The position numbers and the translations under genes were made by a program. This document shows positions 57,644 to 64,000 of a stretch of DNA of 64,000 bases, piece after piece. Within the stretch, counting starts at the first letter, position 1, and every line of letters starts with the position of its first letter. This DNA is from Acidimicrobiia bacterium. Its GTDB lineage: Bacteria > Actinomycetota > Acidimicrobiia > UBA2766. The notes under the pieces were generated by a model that made no database searches, was not told where the DNA came from, and saw nothing but the letters and a program-made list of their open reading frames with translations. The DNA lies in assembly GCA_020850945.1 (NCBI GenBank), contig JADZDR010000052.1, positions 62,001 to 126,000 on the forward strand, written 5' to 3'.

Positions 57644-58684
57644 TCAGAGGGCTGCCCGCAGATCCGCGGCGGCCTCTTCGGGGGCGAGTGTGACGATCTG
57701 GACGTCGCTGCCCAGCTCGTAGCCGGCGACGACCTGCGTGCGGGGCAGGACGCGCACGTGCCACCAAGTGTCGGCGGCGCCGCTGTGGGGGACGTCCCGG
57801 AAGACGACGTTGAGAGGCGGGTCATCGGCGGCGGTGCGTACGCGGGCGGCGATCCGGCCGAGCAGGGAGGCGAGGTCACGGGTATGGGGGCTGTCGGCGA
57901 AGGCACGTGTCGGGGAGTCTGCGCCCGCCGGTGCGATCCAGACCTCGTAGCGAACCCGTGACCAGAACGGCGACCATGCGACGAGGTCCCCTTCGGTGTC
58001 GACGTGGCGGGGGCCGCCGCGTTCCGCCGCGACCGCGGCCCCGAGCAGAGTGCTGCCGTGGGATCGCGCCCACTGCTGCTCGCGCGCGACTGCGGCCGTG
58101 ACACTCGGAGGCACGTAGTCGCTCGCGAAGAGCTGGGCATGCGGGTGGGCGAGAGACGCCCCCGCCTCGCGCCCCTCGTTCACGGCGAGGACCGTGTACT
58201 CCCAGCCTTCGCGCCTGTGGGCGGCGAGGCGGCGCTGCCACATGTGGATCGCACGCTCGAGTCGTGCCGGGTCGAGGCGGGAGAGGCGCCCCGCATGGTC
58301 GGGGGAGTGGATCGCAACCTCGTGCCTGCCCCGCGACGGGCGGGCGCTGAAGAGATCACCCGTCTCCTCCACGGCCGTGTCCGAGTCTGGGAGCAGGGCG
58401 GGGTAGAGGTTGGGGACGACACGCACCTCCCAGCCGGGGGTGTCCGGCTCCGTCCCGTCCGGTCGCAACGCGTCCACTTCCGGAGGAGTCCGGTCCTCGT
58501 TTCCCGTGCAGAACGGGCATTCCGGATCGTGGTGGACCTCGGCGTCGTCGTGGGCGGATGGAGGGGCGTGACGCCGTGAGTCGTGGGGACGTCTCGACCT
58601 GCCCTCGGCCACGATCGCCGGGTCTCCGAAGGGATTCGTGCGCAGCATGGGCCGGTAGTCGAGGGGGCGGGTCTCGTCACTCAT
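57644..58684 (-). CDS. galT: Galactose-1-phosphate uridylyltransferase-like (HIT superfamily)
   Basis: 346 residues from ATG 58684. A CPFC pair near residue 50 could bind zinc. The catalytic HxHxQ motif is SLAHPHAQLFASD, and HEVAIHSPDH and WWHVRVLPR are family runs. GalT swaps UMP between UDP-glucose and galactose-1-phosphate. In this cluster it may instead supply a nucleotide-glucose to the GT4 enzyme; no galK or galE is adjacent. It overlaps the GH57 stop by 8 bases. Confidence 0.85.
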   Translation of the reverse strand: MSDETRPLDYRPMLRTNPFGDPAIVAEGRSRRPHDSRRHAPPSAHDDAEVHHDPECPFCTGNEDRTPPEVDALRPDGTEPDTPGWEVRVVPNLYPALLPDSDTAVEETGDLFSARPSRGRHEVAIHSPDHAGRLSRLDPARLERAIHMWQRRLAAHRREGWEYTVLAVNEGREAGASLAHPHAQLFASDYVPPSVTAAVAREQQWARSHGSTLLGAAVAAERGGPRHVDTEGDLVAWSPFWSRVRYEVWIAPAGADSPTRAFADSPHTRDLASLLGRIAARVRTAADDPPLNVVFRDVPHSGAADTWWHVRVLPRTQVVAGYELGSDVQIVTLAPEEAAADLRAAL

Positions 58685-60263
58685 ATGCGGCCCGAAGCGT
58701 ATCGAGTGTGAGATCGGCGTCGATCCCGTGCTCGTGCTCGATGCGGGCGAGCCACGCCTGGAACGTGGGGTCCTCTCCGTCGAACGAGCCGTCGCGCAGC
58801 GTCTCGAGGGCTTCGAGGCAGCCACGGGCGGCATCGGTGTGGGCGTCGAAGCGCTCGTGTGCGTACTCGACGGTCTTGTCGTGGCCGATCATGAACGGCC
58901 AGTCGCTGCTCTGCATGAGGAACAGCTCGCGTGCCGCTTGCACGAGGAGGCGCGCCTCGAGGCGGGGCTGCGGTCCGTCGGGTTCACCGAGCGCCTTGCG
59001 CAGGCGGCGTGCCACGGCATCGAGCGTCTCCCACATGCCGGCCGTCTCGTCGTTGTCCCACACCGAGAAGTCCTTGCGCAGACCCCAACTGCCGGGAGGG
59101 GGCCGGAGTGGCCCGGCCGTGCCGGTCTCGGCCAGGTACGAGGCGAGCGTGGTCGGGCGGATGGTGTCGTCGGAGTCGAGGCGGTCGAGGAGCAACTCGA
59201 GCCAGCGCGGCCCCTCCACCCACCAGTGGCCGAAGAGCTCCGTGTCGTAGCAGGCGACGACGACCTCGTGCGGTTCTGAGACCGACCCGCGCAGCACGCC
59301 ACGGAAGTCCTCGACGTGGCTCGCGAGCACGGGCGCGACGAGGTCGGGGTCGTACCAGTCCTTCTCCGCCTGGGGCACGGCCTTGTCCGTCACGCGCCAC
59401 AGCTTGAGGCCGGTCTCCCATTCCCAGCGGTGGTACTCACGGTAGGCGCCGTGACCCGGATAGCCGCCCGTGGGCGACCACACGCGGTAGGAGACCTCGA
59501 GGTCCCGGCCCACGGCTGCGACCTCGGTCTCGCCCAGGGTCCAGGCCCGGCGCAGGGCCGCGAAGCCTCCTGCCTGCAGGAGGGTGGGGCCGTCGAGCAC
59601 GACGTGTGTCACGCCGCAGCGGGCGAGCTCTTCCTCGAGGCCGGGGCTGTAGGCACATTCGGGAAGCCAGATGCCTTGTGGTCGAGTGCCGAGGGTGGCC
59701 TCGTGCACGTCGAGGCCGAGGCGGAGCTGCGCGCGGATGGTCTCGGTGTCGAGGAGTGGGAGGTAGGGGTGGGTGAGGGGACCGCCGAGGATCTCGATCA
59801 CGCCGTCGGCGGCGAGCCGGGCGAACGCCGGCACGATCTCTCCACCGCGTTCGTCGAGGAAGTCGAGGACATGCCGGTAGTGGCGCCACCAGAAGCCCGC
59901 CGCGTCCCGCCTCTCTTCAGTGTCGGGCCACTCGGCGGCATTCGCGGCGAGCATCTCGCAGCGGAGGAGCGCGAAGCCGAGCCATTCGCGGAAGCGGCCG
60001 ATGAGGTCGGGGTCACGTAGCTGTTCGAGGATCGGTGGGGTGATGCCGAGCGTGAGGATGTCCGTGTCGCCGCGGGCGTGGCGGTGTTCGAGGACCTCGA
60101 GCACGGGGATGTATGCCTCACCCCAGGCCTGGAAGAGCCACTCCTCACCGACGGGCCATCTCCCGGCACACTTGAGCCAGGGGAGGTGCGTGTGGAGGAC
60201 GAGGACGAACCGGCCGGCAGGCTCTACGCGGACAGGTCGGGTGGAGCCGGTCACGTGCGGCAT
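58677..60263 (-). CDS. GH57 (DUF1957) 1,4-alpha-glucan branching enzyme, Rv3031-like
   Basis: 528 residues from ATG 60263. FVLVLHTHLPWLKCAGRWPV begins the GH57 barrel. The catalytic nucleophile Glu lies in GIWLPECAYSPG and the acid Asp in ACYDTELFGHWWVEG, both as in GH57 branching enzymes. The C-terminal part (DFSVWDNDETAGMWETLDAV, SSDWPFMIGHDKTVEYA) is the DUF1957-associated helical domain. The N-terminus and motif order resemble Rv3031 of the mycobacterial methylglucose polysaccharide cluster. It overlaps the upstream methyltransferase gene by 13 bases. Confidence 0.9.
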   Translation of the reverse strand: MPHVTGSTRPVRVEPAGRFVLVLHTHLPWLKCAGRWPVGEEWLFQAWGEAYIPVLEVLEHRHARGDTDILTLGITPPILEQLRDPDLIGRFREWLGFALLRCEMLAANAAEWPDTEERRDAAGFWWRHYRHVLDFLDERGGEIVPAFARLAADGVIEILGGPLTHPYLPLLDTETIRAQLRLGLDVHEATLGTRPQGIWLPECAYSPGLEEELARCGVTHVVLDGPTLLQAGGFAALRRAWTLGETEVAAVGRDLEVSYRVWSPTGGYPGHGAYREYHRWEWETGLKLWRVTDKAVPQAEKDWYDPDLVAPVLASHVEDFRGVLRGSVSEPHEVVVACYDTELFGHWWVEGPRWLELLLDRLDSDDTIRPTTLASYLAETGTAGPLRPPPGSWGLRKDFSVWDNDETAGMWETLDAVARRLRKALGEPDGPQPRLEARLLVQAARELFLMQSSDWPFMIGHDKTVEYAHERFDAHTDAARGCLEALETLRDGSFDGEDPTFQAWLARIEHEHGIDADLTLDTLRAAYE

Positions 60264-60997
60264 GTCGCTATGAGGTCGAGGCAGGCCGGATCGGCGTCTC
60301 GGATCGTGAAGTCGGCGGGGGTCACCCGTGCGACCTGCTCGCGTGCCCAGGCGGGTGGTTCCGTGGCAGTGAGCGCGGCGTCGACGAGCGCGTCGGCGAG
60401 GCCCGGATGCGAGTCGTGTACGCCTTCGAGACGGACCGACGCGAACCACTCCGCGAGGAGACCGGCGAGCTCGTCGGCACTGAACTCGACGATGTGGAAG
60501 GGGTTCGTGGGCCGGCCCGGGGGTGTGAACGTGAGCCGGTTGGGTGTGCCGATGACGGCGACGCCACCGGGGCGGATGAGGCGGCGGCACTCGGCCACGT
60601 ACGCGGCCGGGTCGGGCATGTGCTCGATCACCTGCAGGCTCACGACCGCTGCGCACGATGCCTCCCGGAGCGGGACGGCGGCCCCGTCCGCGCACACGAA
60701 CGCGGGCTCCGGGTAGCACATTCCGGCATGTGTGACCGCGTCCGGGAAGGAATCGAGACCGGTCACGAACGCGGGTGAGAGGCGGTTGGCGAGGATGGCG
60801 GTGCCGTAGCCCTCACCCGAGCCCGAGTCGAGGATCGGTCCCGCATCTCGCGTGCCAGGTTCGCGGCCGGGGGCGAGGAGTGCAGCCGCGTGCTCGTAGG
60901 CGGCGACGTGACGTGCGAACCAGTAGTTCTCCGCGGGGATTCCGGGCAGTGTGCGTTCACCGGTGAGGACGAGGGGATGCTCGCGGCCAGATGACAC
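60251..60997 (-). CDS. SAM-dependent methyltransferase, Rv3030-like
   Basis: 248 residues from GTG 60997. The ORF track starts 35 codons earlier in non-conserved sequence. LTGERTLPGIPAENYWFARH, ILDSGSGEGYGTAIL, VSLQVIEHMPDPAAYV and IGTPNRLTFTPPGRPTNPFH match the features of mycobacterial Rv3030, a methyltransferase tied to methylglucose lipopolysaccharide. It probably O-methylates glucose residues of a cytoplasmic polysaccharide. It leads a four-gene overlapping set with GH57, galT and GT4. Confidence 0.85.
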   Translation of the reverse strand: MSSGREHPLVLTGERTLPGIPAENYWFARHVAAYEHAAALLAPGREPGTRDAGPILDSGSGEGYGTAILANRLSPAFVTGLDSFPDAVTHAGMCYPEPAFVCADGAAVPLREASCAAVVSLQVIEHMPDPAAYVAECRRLIRPGGVAVIGTPNRLTFTPPGRPTNPFHIVEFSADELAGLLAEWFASVRLEGVHDSHPGLADALVDAALTATEPPAWAREQVARVTPADFTIRDADPACLDLIATCRT

Positions 60998-61288
60998 TCG
61001 ACAGCTCTGCTTCGGGGACGGGCGGATCAGGCTACAGACGAAGCGGATACGCCGAGAAATGTGGCCGGGGCTGCAGGTATGGCGCGGACAGTGGCGAACC
61101 AACTACGCAAGGTGTGCTTGGGGAATTGCCACACCGAGGCTCGAAGCCTAACGGCTGGAGCGGCTTGTTGAACGGGGCCGAGGTCCCGTCCCCACCCACG
61201 GCAGATCCCGGTGCTTCGGCACCGGGACCCGCTGTGTCTGCGCGGTAGGGTGGCCGCCGTCTCTCTCGACCCCTGCGGCGGAGGAAGC
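60998..61288 (+). other. Intergenic region with a run of hairpins, possible structured RNA
   Basis: Between divergent genes lie four successive inverted repeats on the plus strand: GGTGTG/CACACC (61111-61135), AGGC/GCCT with TCGAA loop (61137-61149), ACGGG/CCCGT (61172-61189) and TCCCGGTGC-TTCG-GCACCGGGA (61206-61227). The last has a stable UUCG-type loop. No known riboswitch consensus, tRNA or tmRNA could be fitted. It may be a leader or small RNA for the plus-strand gene, or simply transcription stop signals. Confidence 0.35.
61206..61227 (+). terminator. UUCG-loop hairpin
   Basis: TCCCGGTGC TTCG GCACCGGGA is a perfect 9-bp stem with a TTCG tetraloop. It lies 23 bases before GTG 61250 and ~60 bases before GTG 61289. 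It may terminate an upstream RNA or attenuate the gene downstream. There is no T-run. Confidence 0.55.
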
Positions 61289-62071
61289 GTGGTCGGCTCT
61301 CACACAGACAGTCATGCCGGTGCGGATGCCGCGCCCTTCGGCCTCGATGCCCTCCTGCCCTGCCCTGCACCCCGCCTCACGTGGACATGCGCCGCCCCCG
61401 TCTTCGAGTACGCGATTCGCAGTGCCCTCTGCGGCGGGCTCGAGGTCACGGCGTGGCCGCAGATGGGGACCGAGTGGGCATTTCTCGTGGCCCCCCCGGA
61501 CGGAGCCGGCCGCGGATCCTTCCACGCGGGCCGTCTCGCGTCGGCGGCGGCCGGTGCGGACCGCTGGATCGTACGCCGGCGCGCGCGTCGCATCCTCGGC
61601 ACCGCCACCGAGTGGAGTGCGGGTGACCACGACGTGCTCGAAGCCCTCCGCCGCGGGCGCGTGCAGACAGATCTCGCCGCCCGGCTCACCGACGATCTCC
61701 TCCTCACGAGCGCCCGCCTGCGTGACGTGGCGTTCCGCGTGTGGTCGCACCATGCGCATGTCGCGGCTGCGGAGTGGGCGATGCACGAACCGGTTTCACC
61801 CGAGGCACTCGCGGTACGGCTCACCGCCTGTGGGCCGCTTCCCCTCTGGGGAGGTGCGCGGGGTGAGGCCGAGTCAGCCCGATCCGCGGGCCGGGCCGCG
61901 GTGTTCGGCGACATGCTGCGCACCGCGTTCGCCGAGATCCGCATCCTCCTCGACGAGATCGGCCGCCGCGGCGCCGAGGGAGGCATCCTGGCCGTCGCCG
62001 CCGCGATCGCGGACCACGACTGGAACGCGATTCCCGCCCTGGTCAGCGGGCTCGCCGACCGGCCCCTGTGA
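61289..62071 (+). CDS. Hypothetical protein, unrecognised
   Basis: 260 residues from GTG 61289, which has GGAGGA four bases upstream; GTG 61250 is the alternative. The ORF-track start at 61211 lies inside the UUCG hairpin and is unlikely. No signal peptide or membrane helix. The N-terminal part contains an aromatic run (LTWTCAAPVFEYAIR, TAWPQMGTEWAFLV). The C-terminal two thirds are Ala/Arg-rich helices (RRRARRILGTATEW, LLLTSARLRDVAFRVW). No family identified. It precedes the copper genes by 43 bp but shows no Cys/Met copper motif. Confidence 0.6.
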   Translation: MVGSHTDSHAGADAAPFGLDALLPCPAPRLTWTCAAPVFEYAIRSALCGGLEVTAWPQMGTEWAFLVAPPDGAGRGSFHAGRLASAAAGADRWIVRRRARRILGTATEWSAGDHDVLEALRRGRVQTDLAARLTDDLLLTSARLRDVAFRVWSHHAHVAAAEWAMHEPVSPEALAVRLTACGPLPLWGGARGEAESARSAGRAAVFGDMLRTAFAEIRILLDEIGRRGAEGGILAVAAAIADHDWNAIPALVSGLADRPL

Positions 62072-62114
62072 GCGACCGGCGTTTCTCGCGGGTCTCCCGT
62101 TAGCCTTGGTCCCG

Positions 62115-62768
62115 GTGAGATTGCGATCGTCCCTCCTCCTCGCAGCCTTCTGTGTGGCCCTCCCGATCTCGGGATGCGGCGGCGCGTCCACGTCGGGCGG
62201 TGCGGGGACACCGGATCCCGGTGCAGCTCCGACGTTCGCAGGCGCGACCATGACACCCGCCGTCGATGTGTCCACCGTCACGCTCCCCGACGTCTCACCG
62301 GGCGGGGGCGGGGCGCCGTTCGCGATGCGGGCCCAGCCCGACGGGCTGCTCCTCGTCTACTTCGGCTTCACGTCGTGCCCCGACGTGTGCCCGACGACGC
62401 TGGCCGACCTCAGGTCCGCCCGCCGCGGCCTCGGTGCCGCCTCGGACCGGGTCGACGTGGCGATGGTCACGATCGACCCGGCCCGCGACACCCCCGCGAA
62501 CATGAACGCGTACCTCGGCCACTTCTTCGAGAGCTGGCACGCCCTCCACACAGAGGATCCCGCCGTCCTGCAGGCCGCCGAGGCCGCCTTCGGCGTCAAG
62601 GCCGAGCGAACCGAGTCGAGCGGCTCCTTCTACGCGTTCGACCACACGGCCACGGTCTTCGTGGTCGACGCGGCGGGCCGGATCGCCCTGCAGTGGCCGT
62701 ACGGCACGGAGCCCGAGGCCATGGCCACGGACCTCGGGCTCCTCCTCGACGTACCCGCCACGTCCTGA
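62115..62768 (+). CDS. SCO1/SenC-family copper chaperone lipoprotein
   Basis: 217 residues from GTG 62115. Lipoprotein signal with lipobox ISGC (LAAFCVALPISGCGG). The thioredoxin-like domain has the copper/redox CxxxC (GFTSCPDVCPTTL) and the third ligand His (FDHTATVFVVD). SCO proteins help build the CuA centre of cytochrome c oxidase outside the membrane. The PCuAC-like gene follows 47 bp later, as in other copper-delivery sets. Confidence 0.9.
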   Translation: MRLRSSLLLAAFCVALPISGCGGASTSGGAGTPDPGAAPTFAGATMTPAVDVSTVTLPDVSPGGGGAPFAMRAQPDGLLLVYFGFTSCPDVCPTTLADLRSARRGLGAASDRVDVAMVTIDPARDTPANMNAYLGHFFESWHALHTEDPAVLQAAEAAFGVKAERTESSGSFYAFDHTATVFVVDAAGRIALQWPYGTEPEAMATDLGLLLDVPATS

Positions 62769-62815
62769 TCCAGCACATGTCCCGAACACGTTCTCGAACA
62801 GCGAAGGAGACAAGC

Positions 62816-63418
62816 ATGAAGAAGATCACCGTCCTCGCCGCCGTCCTCGTCGCGGTCGTCGCAGTCGCGGCGTGCGGATCTTCCGATTCCGGCGTCAAGA
62901 CGGAGTCGGAGAAGGAGGCGGAGCCCACGGCGGAGGGGATCGACGTCGAGGTCGCCGACGCCTGGGTCGCCGCCCCGATCGGGAATGCCACGGTCACGGG
63001 TGCGTTCATGGACGTGAAGAACACCGGCGGTGACGCCGTGAAACTCGTCGCCGCGAGCGTCGATCCCGTGATCGCCGCCGACACACAGCTTCACGAGACC
63101 ACGACAGCCGAGGGTGACATGTCCGGTGGAGACACGAACACGACGATGGCTGATATCCACGGCCGGGACACGACGACGACGATGGGCGGCATGCACGGCG
63201 GTGAGGCAGGCGACACGGCAGGGATGAAGGAGGTCGAGTCGATCGACATCCCGGCGGGTGAGACGGTCAGCCTGAAGCGAGGCAGCTACCACGTGATGCT
63301 CATCGACCTCGCCGCCCCGCTGCAGGTGGGTGAGACGGTGCCCATCACACTCACGTTCGAGGACGAAGCCGGTGAGACCAAGGAGGTCAGGGTGGAGGCG
63401 GAGGTGAAGGCCACCTGA
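62816..63418 (+). CDS. PCu(A)C-type copper chaperone lipoprotein with His/Met-rich insert
   Basis: 200 residues from ATG 62816 behind GAAGGAGACAAG. Lipoprotein signal VAVVAVAACGSS. The DUF461/PCuAC fold runs AWVAAPIGNATVTGAFMDVKN, a copper-ligand LHET, then GMKEVESIDIPAGETVSLKRGSYHVMLIDL with the HxM pair. An insert between the two halves holds many Met/His/Thr/Gly (DMSGG, IHGRDTTTTMGGMHGG). It probably receives and delivers Cu(I) to oxidase subunit II with SCO1. Its end overlaps the next reading frame. Confidence 0.88.
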   Translation: MKKITVLAAVLVAVVAVAACGSSDSGVKTESEKEAEPTAEGIDVEVADAWVAAPIGNATVTGAFMDVKNTGGDAVKLVAASVDPVIAADTQLHETTTAEGDMSGGDTNTTMADIHGRDTTTTMGGMHGGEAGDTAGMKEVESIDIPAGETVSLKRGSYHVMLIDLAAPLQVGETVPITLTFEDEAGETKEVRVEAEVKAT

Positions 63419-63765
63419 TCAAGTCCCTCGCTCTCCTCGCGGTCCTCGCCACCGTCTTCACCGCTTCCTGCGGTGAAGACGCCGCCGAGGCGCGGGTGCA
63501 CGAGTACACGATCCCCGCCGGCGCCTACGCCCGGACCGAAGCGGGCGAGGATCTCGGCATCATCCCGGCCGAGATCGAGGTTCATGTCGGCGACCGCATG
63601 CGGATCGTGAACGAGGACGAGACCGGCCAGACGATCGGTCCCTACTACGTCGGTCCCCGGTCCACCGTCGAGCACGTCTTTCGCGAAGCCGGCGTCATCG
63701 AGGGTCTGTGCACGGCACACCCGGAGCGCTCGATCCGGATCGTCGTGTCGGAACGCCCAACCTGA
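63415..63765 (+). CDS. Cupredoxin-like lipoprotein, probable CTG start
   Basis: The ORF track offers only GTG 63496, which removes the export signal. Upstream in the same frame the sequence reads IKSLALLAVLATVFTASCGED, a typical lipoprotein signal with lipobox TASC. The frame is closed by TGA at 63373 and contains no ATG, GTG or TTG before the signal. CTG 63415, overlapping the preceding TGA and with GGAGGTGAAGG upstream, is the best candidate. The mature part is a small beta-sandwich (IIPAEIEVHVGDRMRIVNED) with C-x2-H (GLCTAHPERSI). The usual axial Met is absent. Likely a copper-binding protein. Confidence 0.68.
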   Translation: MIKSLALLAVLATVFTASCGEDAAEARVHEYTIPAGAYARTEAGEDLGIIPAEIEVHVGDRMRIVNEDETGQTIGPYYVGPRSTVEHVFREAGVIEGLCTAHPERSIRIVVSERPT

Positions 63766-63768
63766 GAG

Positions 63769-64000
63769 ATGCGGGTGGAGATGCGGGTGCTCGCCCACGC
63801 CTTCAACGCGGCAGGACCGCGGGCGTGGCTCCTCTGGCTCGGCCTCGCCCTCCTCCTCGGGGGCGCGTTGCGCGTGGCCGGAGTGGGGCGGCGCTGGATC
63901 CCTGAGTGGGGTGCAGTGATCGCTGTCGCCTCCGGTGTCGCCCTTGCGGCAATCGGTAACGCGCACACGGAGTCCCCGGCACGCGTGTCGCGCCCCGAAA
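63769..64000 (+). CDS. Membrane protein, 3' truncated by window edge
   Basis: ATG 63769 (or 63781) opens a frame that stays open to the window end. It encodes MRVEMRVLAHAFNAAGPRAW followed by two hydrophobic segments (LLWLGLALLLGGALRVAGV, WGAVIAVASGVALAAIG). It lies 3 bp after the cupredoxin-like stop and probably belongs to the same copper-related transcript. The frame is too short to name; it is missing from the ORF track because it lacks a stop. Confidence 0.5.
   Translation, partial: MRVEMRVLAHAFNAAGPRAWLLWLGLALLLGGALRVAGVGRRWIPEWGAVIAVASGVALAAIGNAHTESPARVSRPE

Noticed and set aside
61146-61173. attC-like pair GCCTAAC ... GTTGAAC suggesting an integron site
   Set aside because: The spacing is only ~16 bases, the arms are not complementary, and no integrase or gene cassette is nearby. 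Chance match.
61032-61370. Minus-strand ORF with GFEP, which can mark an antisense tRNA T-arm
   Set aside because: A tRNA could not be folded on either strand: the acceptor and anticodon stems do not form around GAGGCTCGAAGCC.

Overview
This is a GC-rich, gene-dense window from an actinobacterium. The evidence is the gene order rho-prfA-prmC-(glyA)-wecA-atpZ-atpI-atpBEFHAGDC-...-murA, the frequent GTG starts, and a methylglucose-polysaccharide-type cluster like mycobacterial Rv3030-Rv3032. Unclustered secreted cell-wall enzymes and a set of large type IV minor pilins suggest a deep lineage such as Acidimicrobiia, but this is inference. No tRNA, rRNA, insertion sequence, phage gene or CRISPR array was recognised.

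Layout. (1) 0-12 kb: a cell-envelope accessory region. A truncated gene at the left edge, a PGRP-type amidase, a glucosaminidase-like protein, a CAP/SCP-domain protein and an L,D-transpeptidase all end in the same ~44-residue repeat (PYW-x-GWDIARG...GGW-x-LDGWGGxHxxGGAP). The repeat comes in blocks of exactly five (5, 5, 5 and 5+5). Between them lie a dTDP-glucose 4,6-dehydratase, a methyltransferase, a polytopic membrane protein and a secreted repeat protein. (2) 12-27 kb: a housekeeping block with a transaldolase-like protein that lacks the Schiff-base lysine, then rho, prfA, prmC, glyA, a WecA/TagO-type transferase, atpZ, atpI and the complete F1Fo ATP synthase operon. (3) 27-38 kb: a PAP2 phosphatase, two single-span proteins of unknown function, an acyl-CoA mutase large subunit, a DUF2269-like protein, a GH94-like enzyme, rsgA, an alpha/beta hydrolase and murA. 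A strong hairpin follows murA.

(4) 38-44 kb, minus strand: three type IV pilus minor-pilin-like genes (PilV-, PilW- and PilX-like) with very large extracellular parts. (5) 44-52 kb: a translationally coupled set of two membrane histidine kinases (the second lacks the phospho-acceptor histidine), a REC-GGDEF-like regulator and a SpoIID/LytB-like protein, followed by a NifU-type Fe-S protein. (6) 52-56 kb: meaB, an enoyl-CoA hydratase-family gene, a methyltransferase and a hexapeptide acyltransferase. (7) 56-61 kb, minus strand: methyltransferase, GH57 branching enzyme, galT and GT4 glycosyltransferase. This has the order of mycobacterial Rv3030-3031-3032 with galT inserted. (8) 61-64 kb: an unexplained intergenic region rich in hairpins, an unrecognised gene, and a copper-handling set (SCO1, PCuAC, a cupredoxin-like lipoprotein probably starting at CTG, and a truncated membrane protein).

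Most interesting: the shared five-repeat module on wall-active enzymes, a plausible five-bladed propeller or wall-binding module. Next are apparent loss of catalytic residues in the transaldolase-like protein, the second kinase and the SpoIID-like protein, and the methylglucan-type cluster. Protein-family calls come from reading motifs in the translations. No database search was run.
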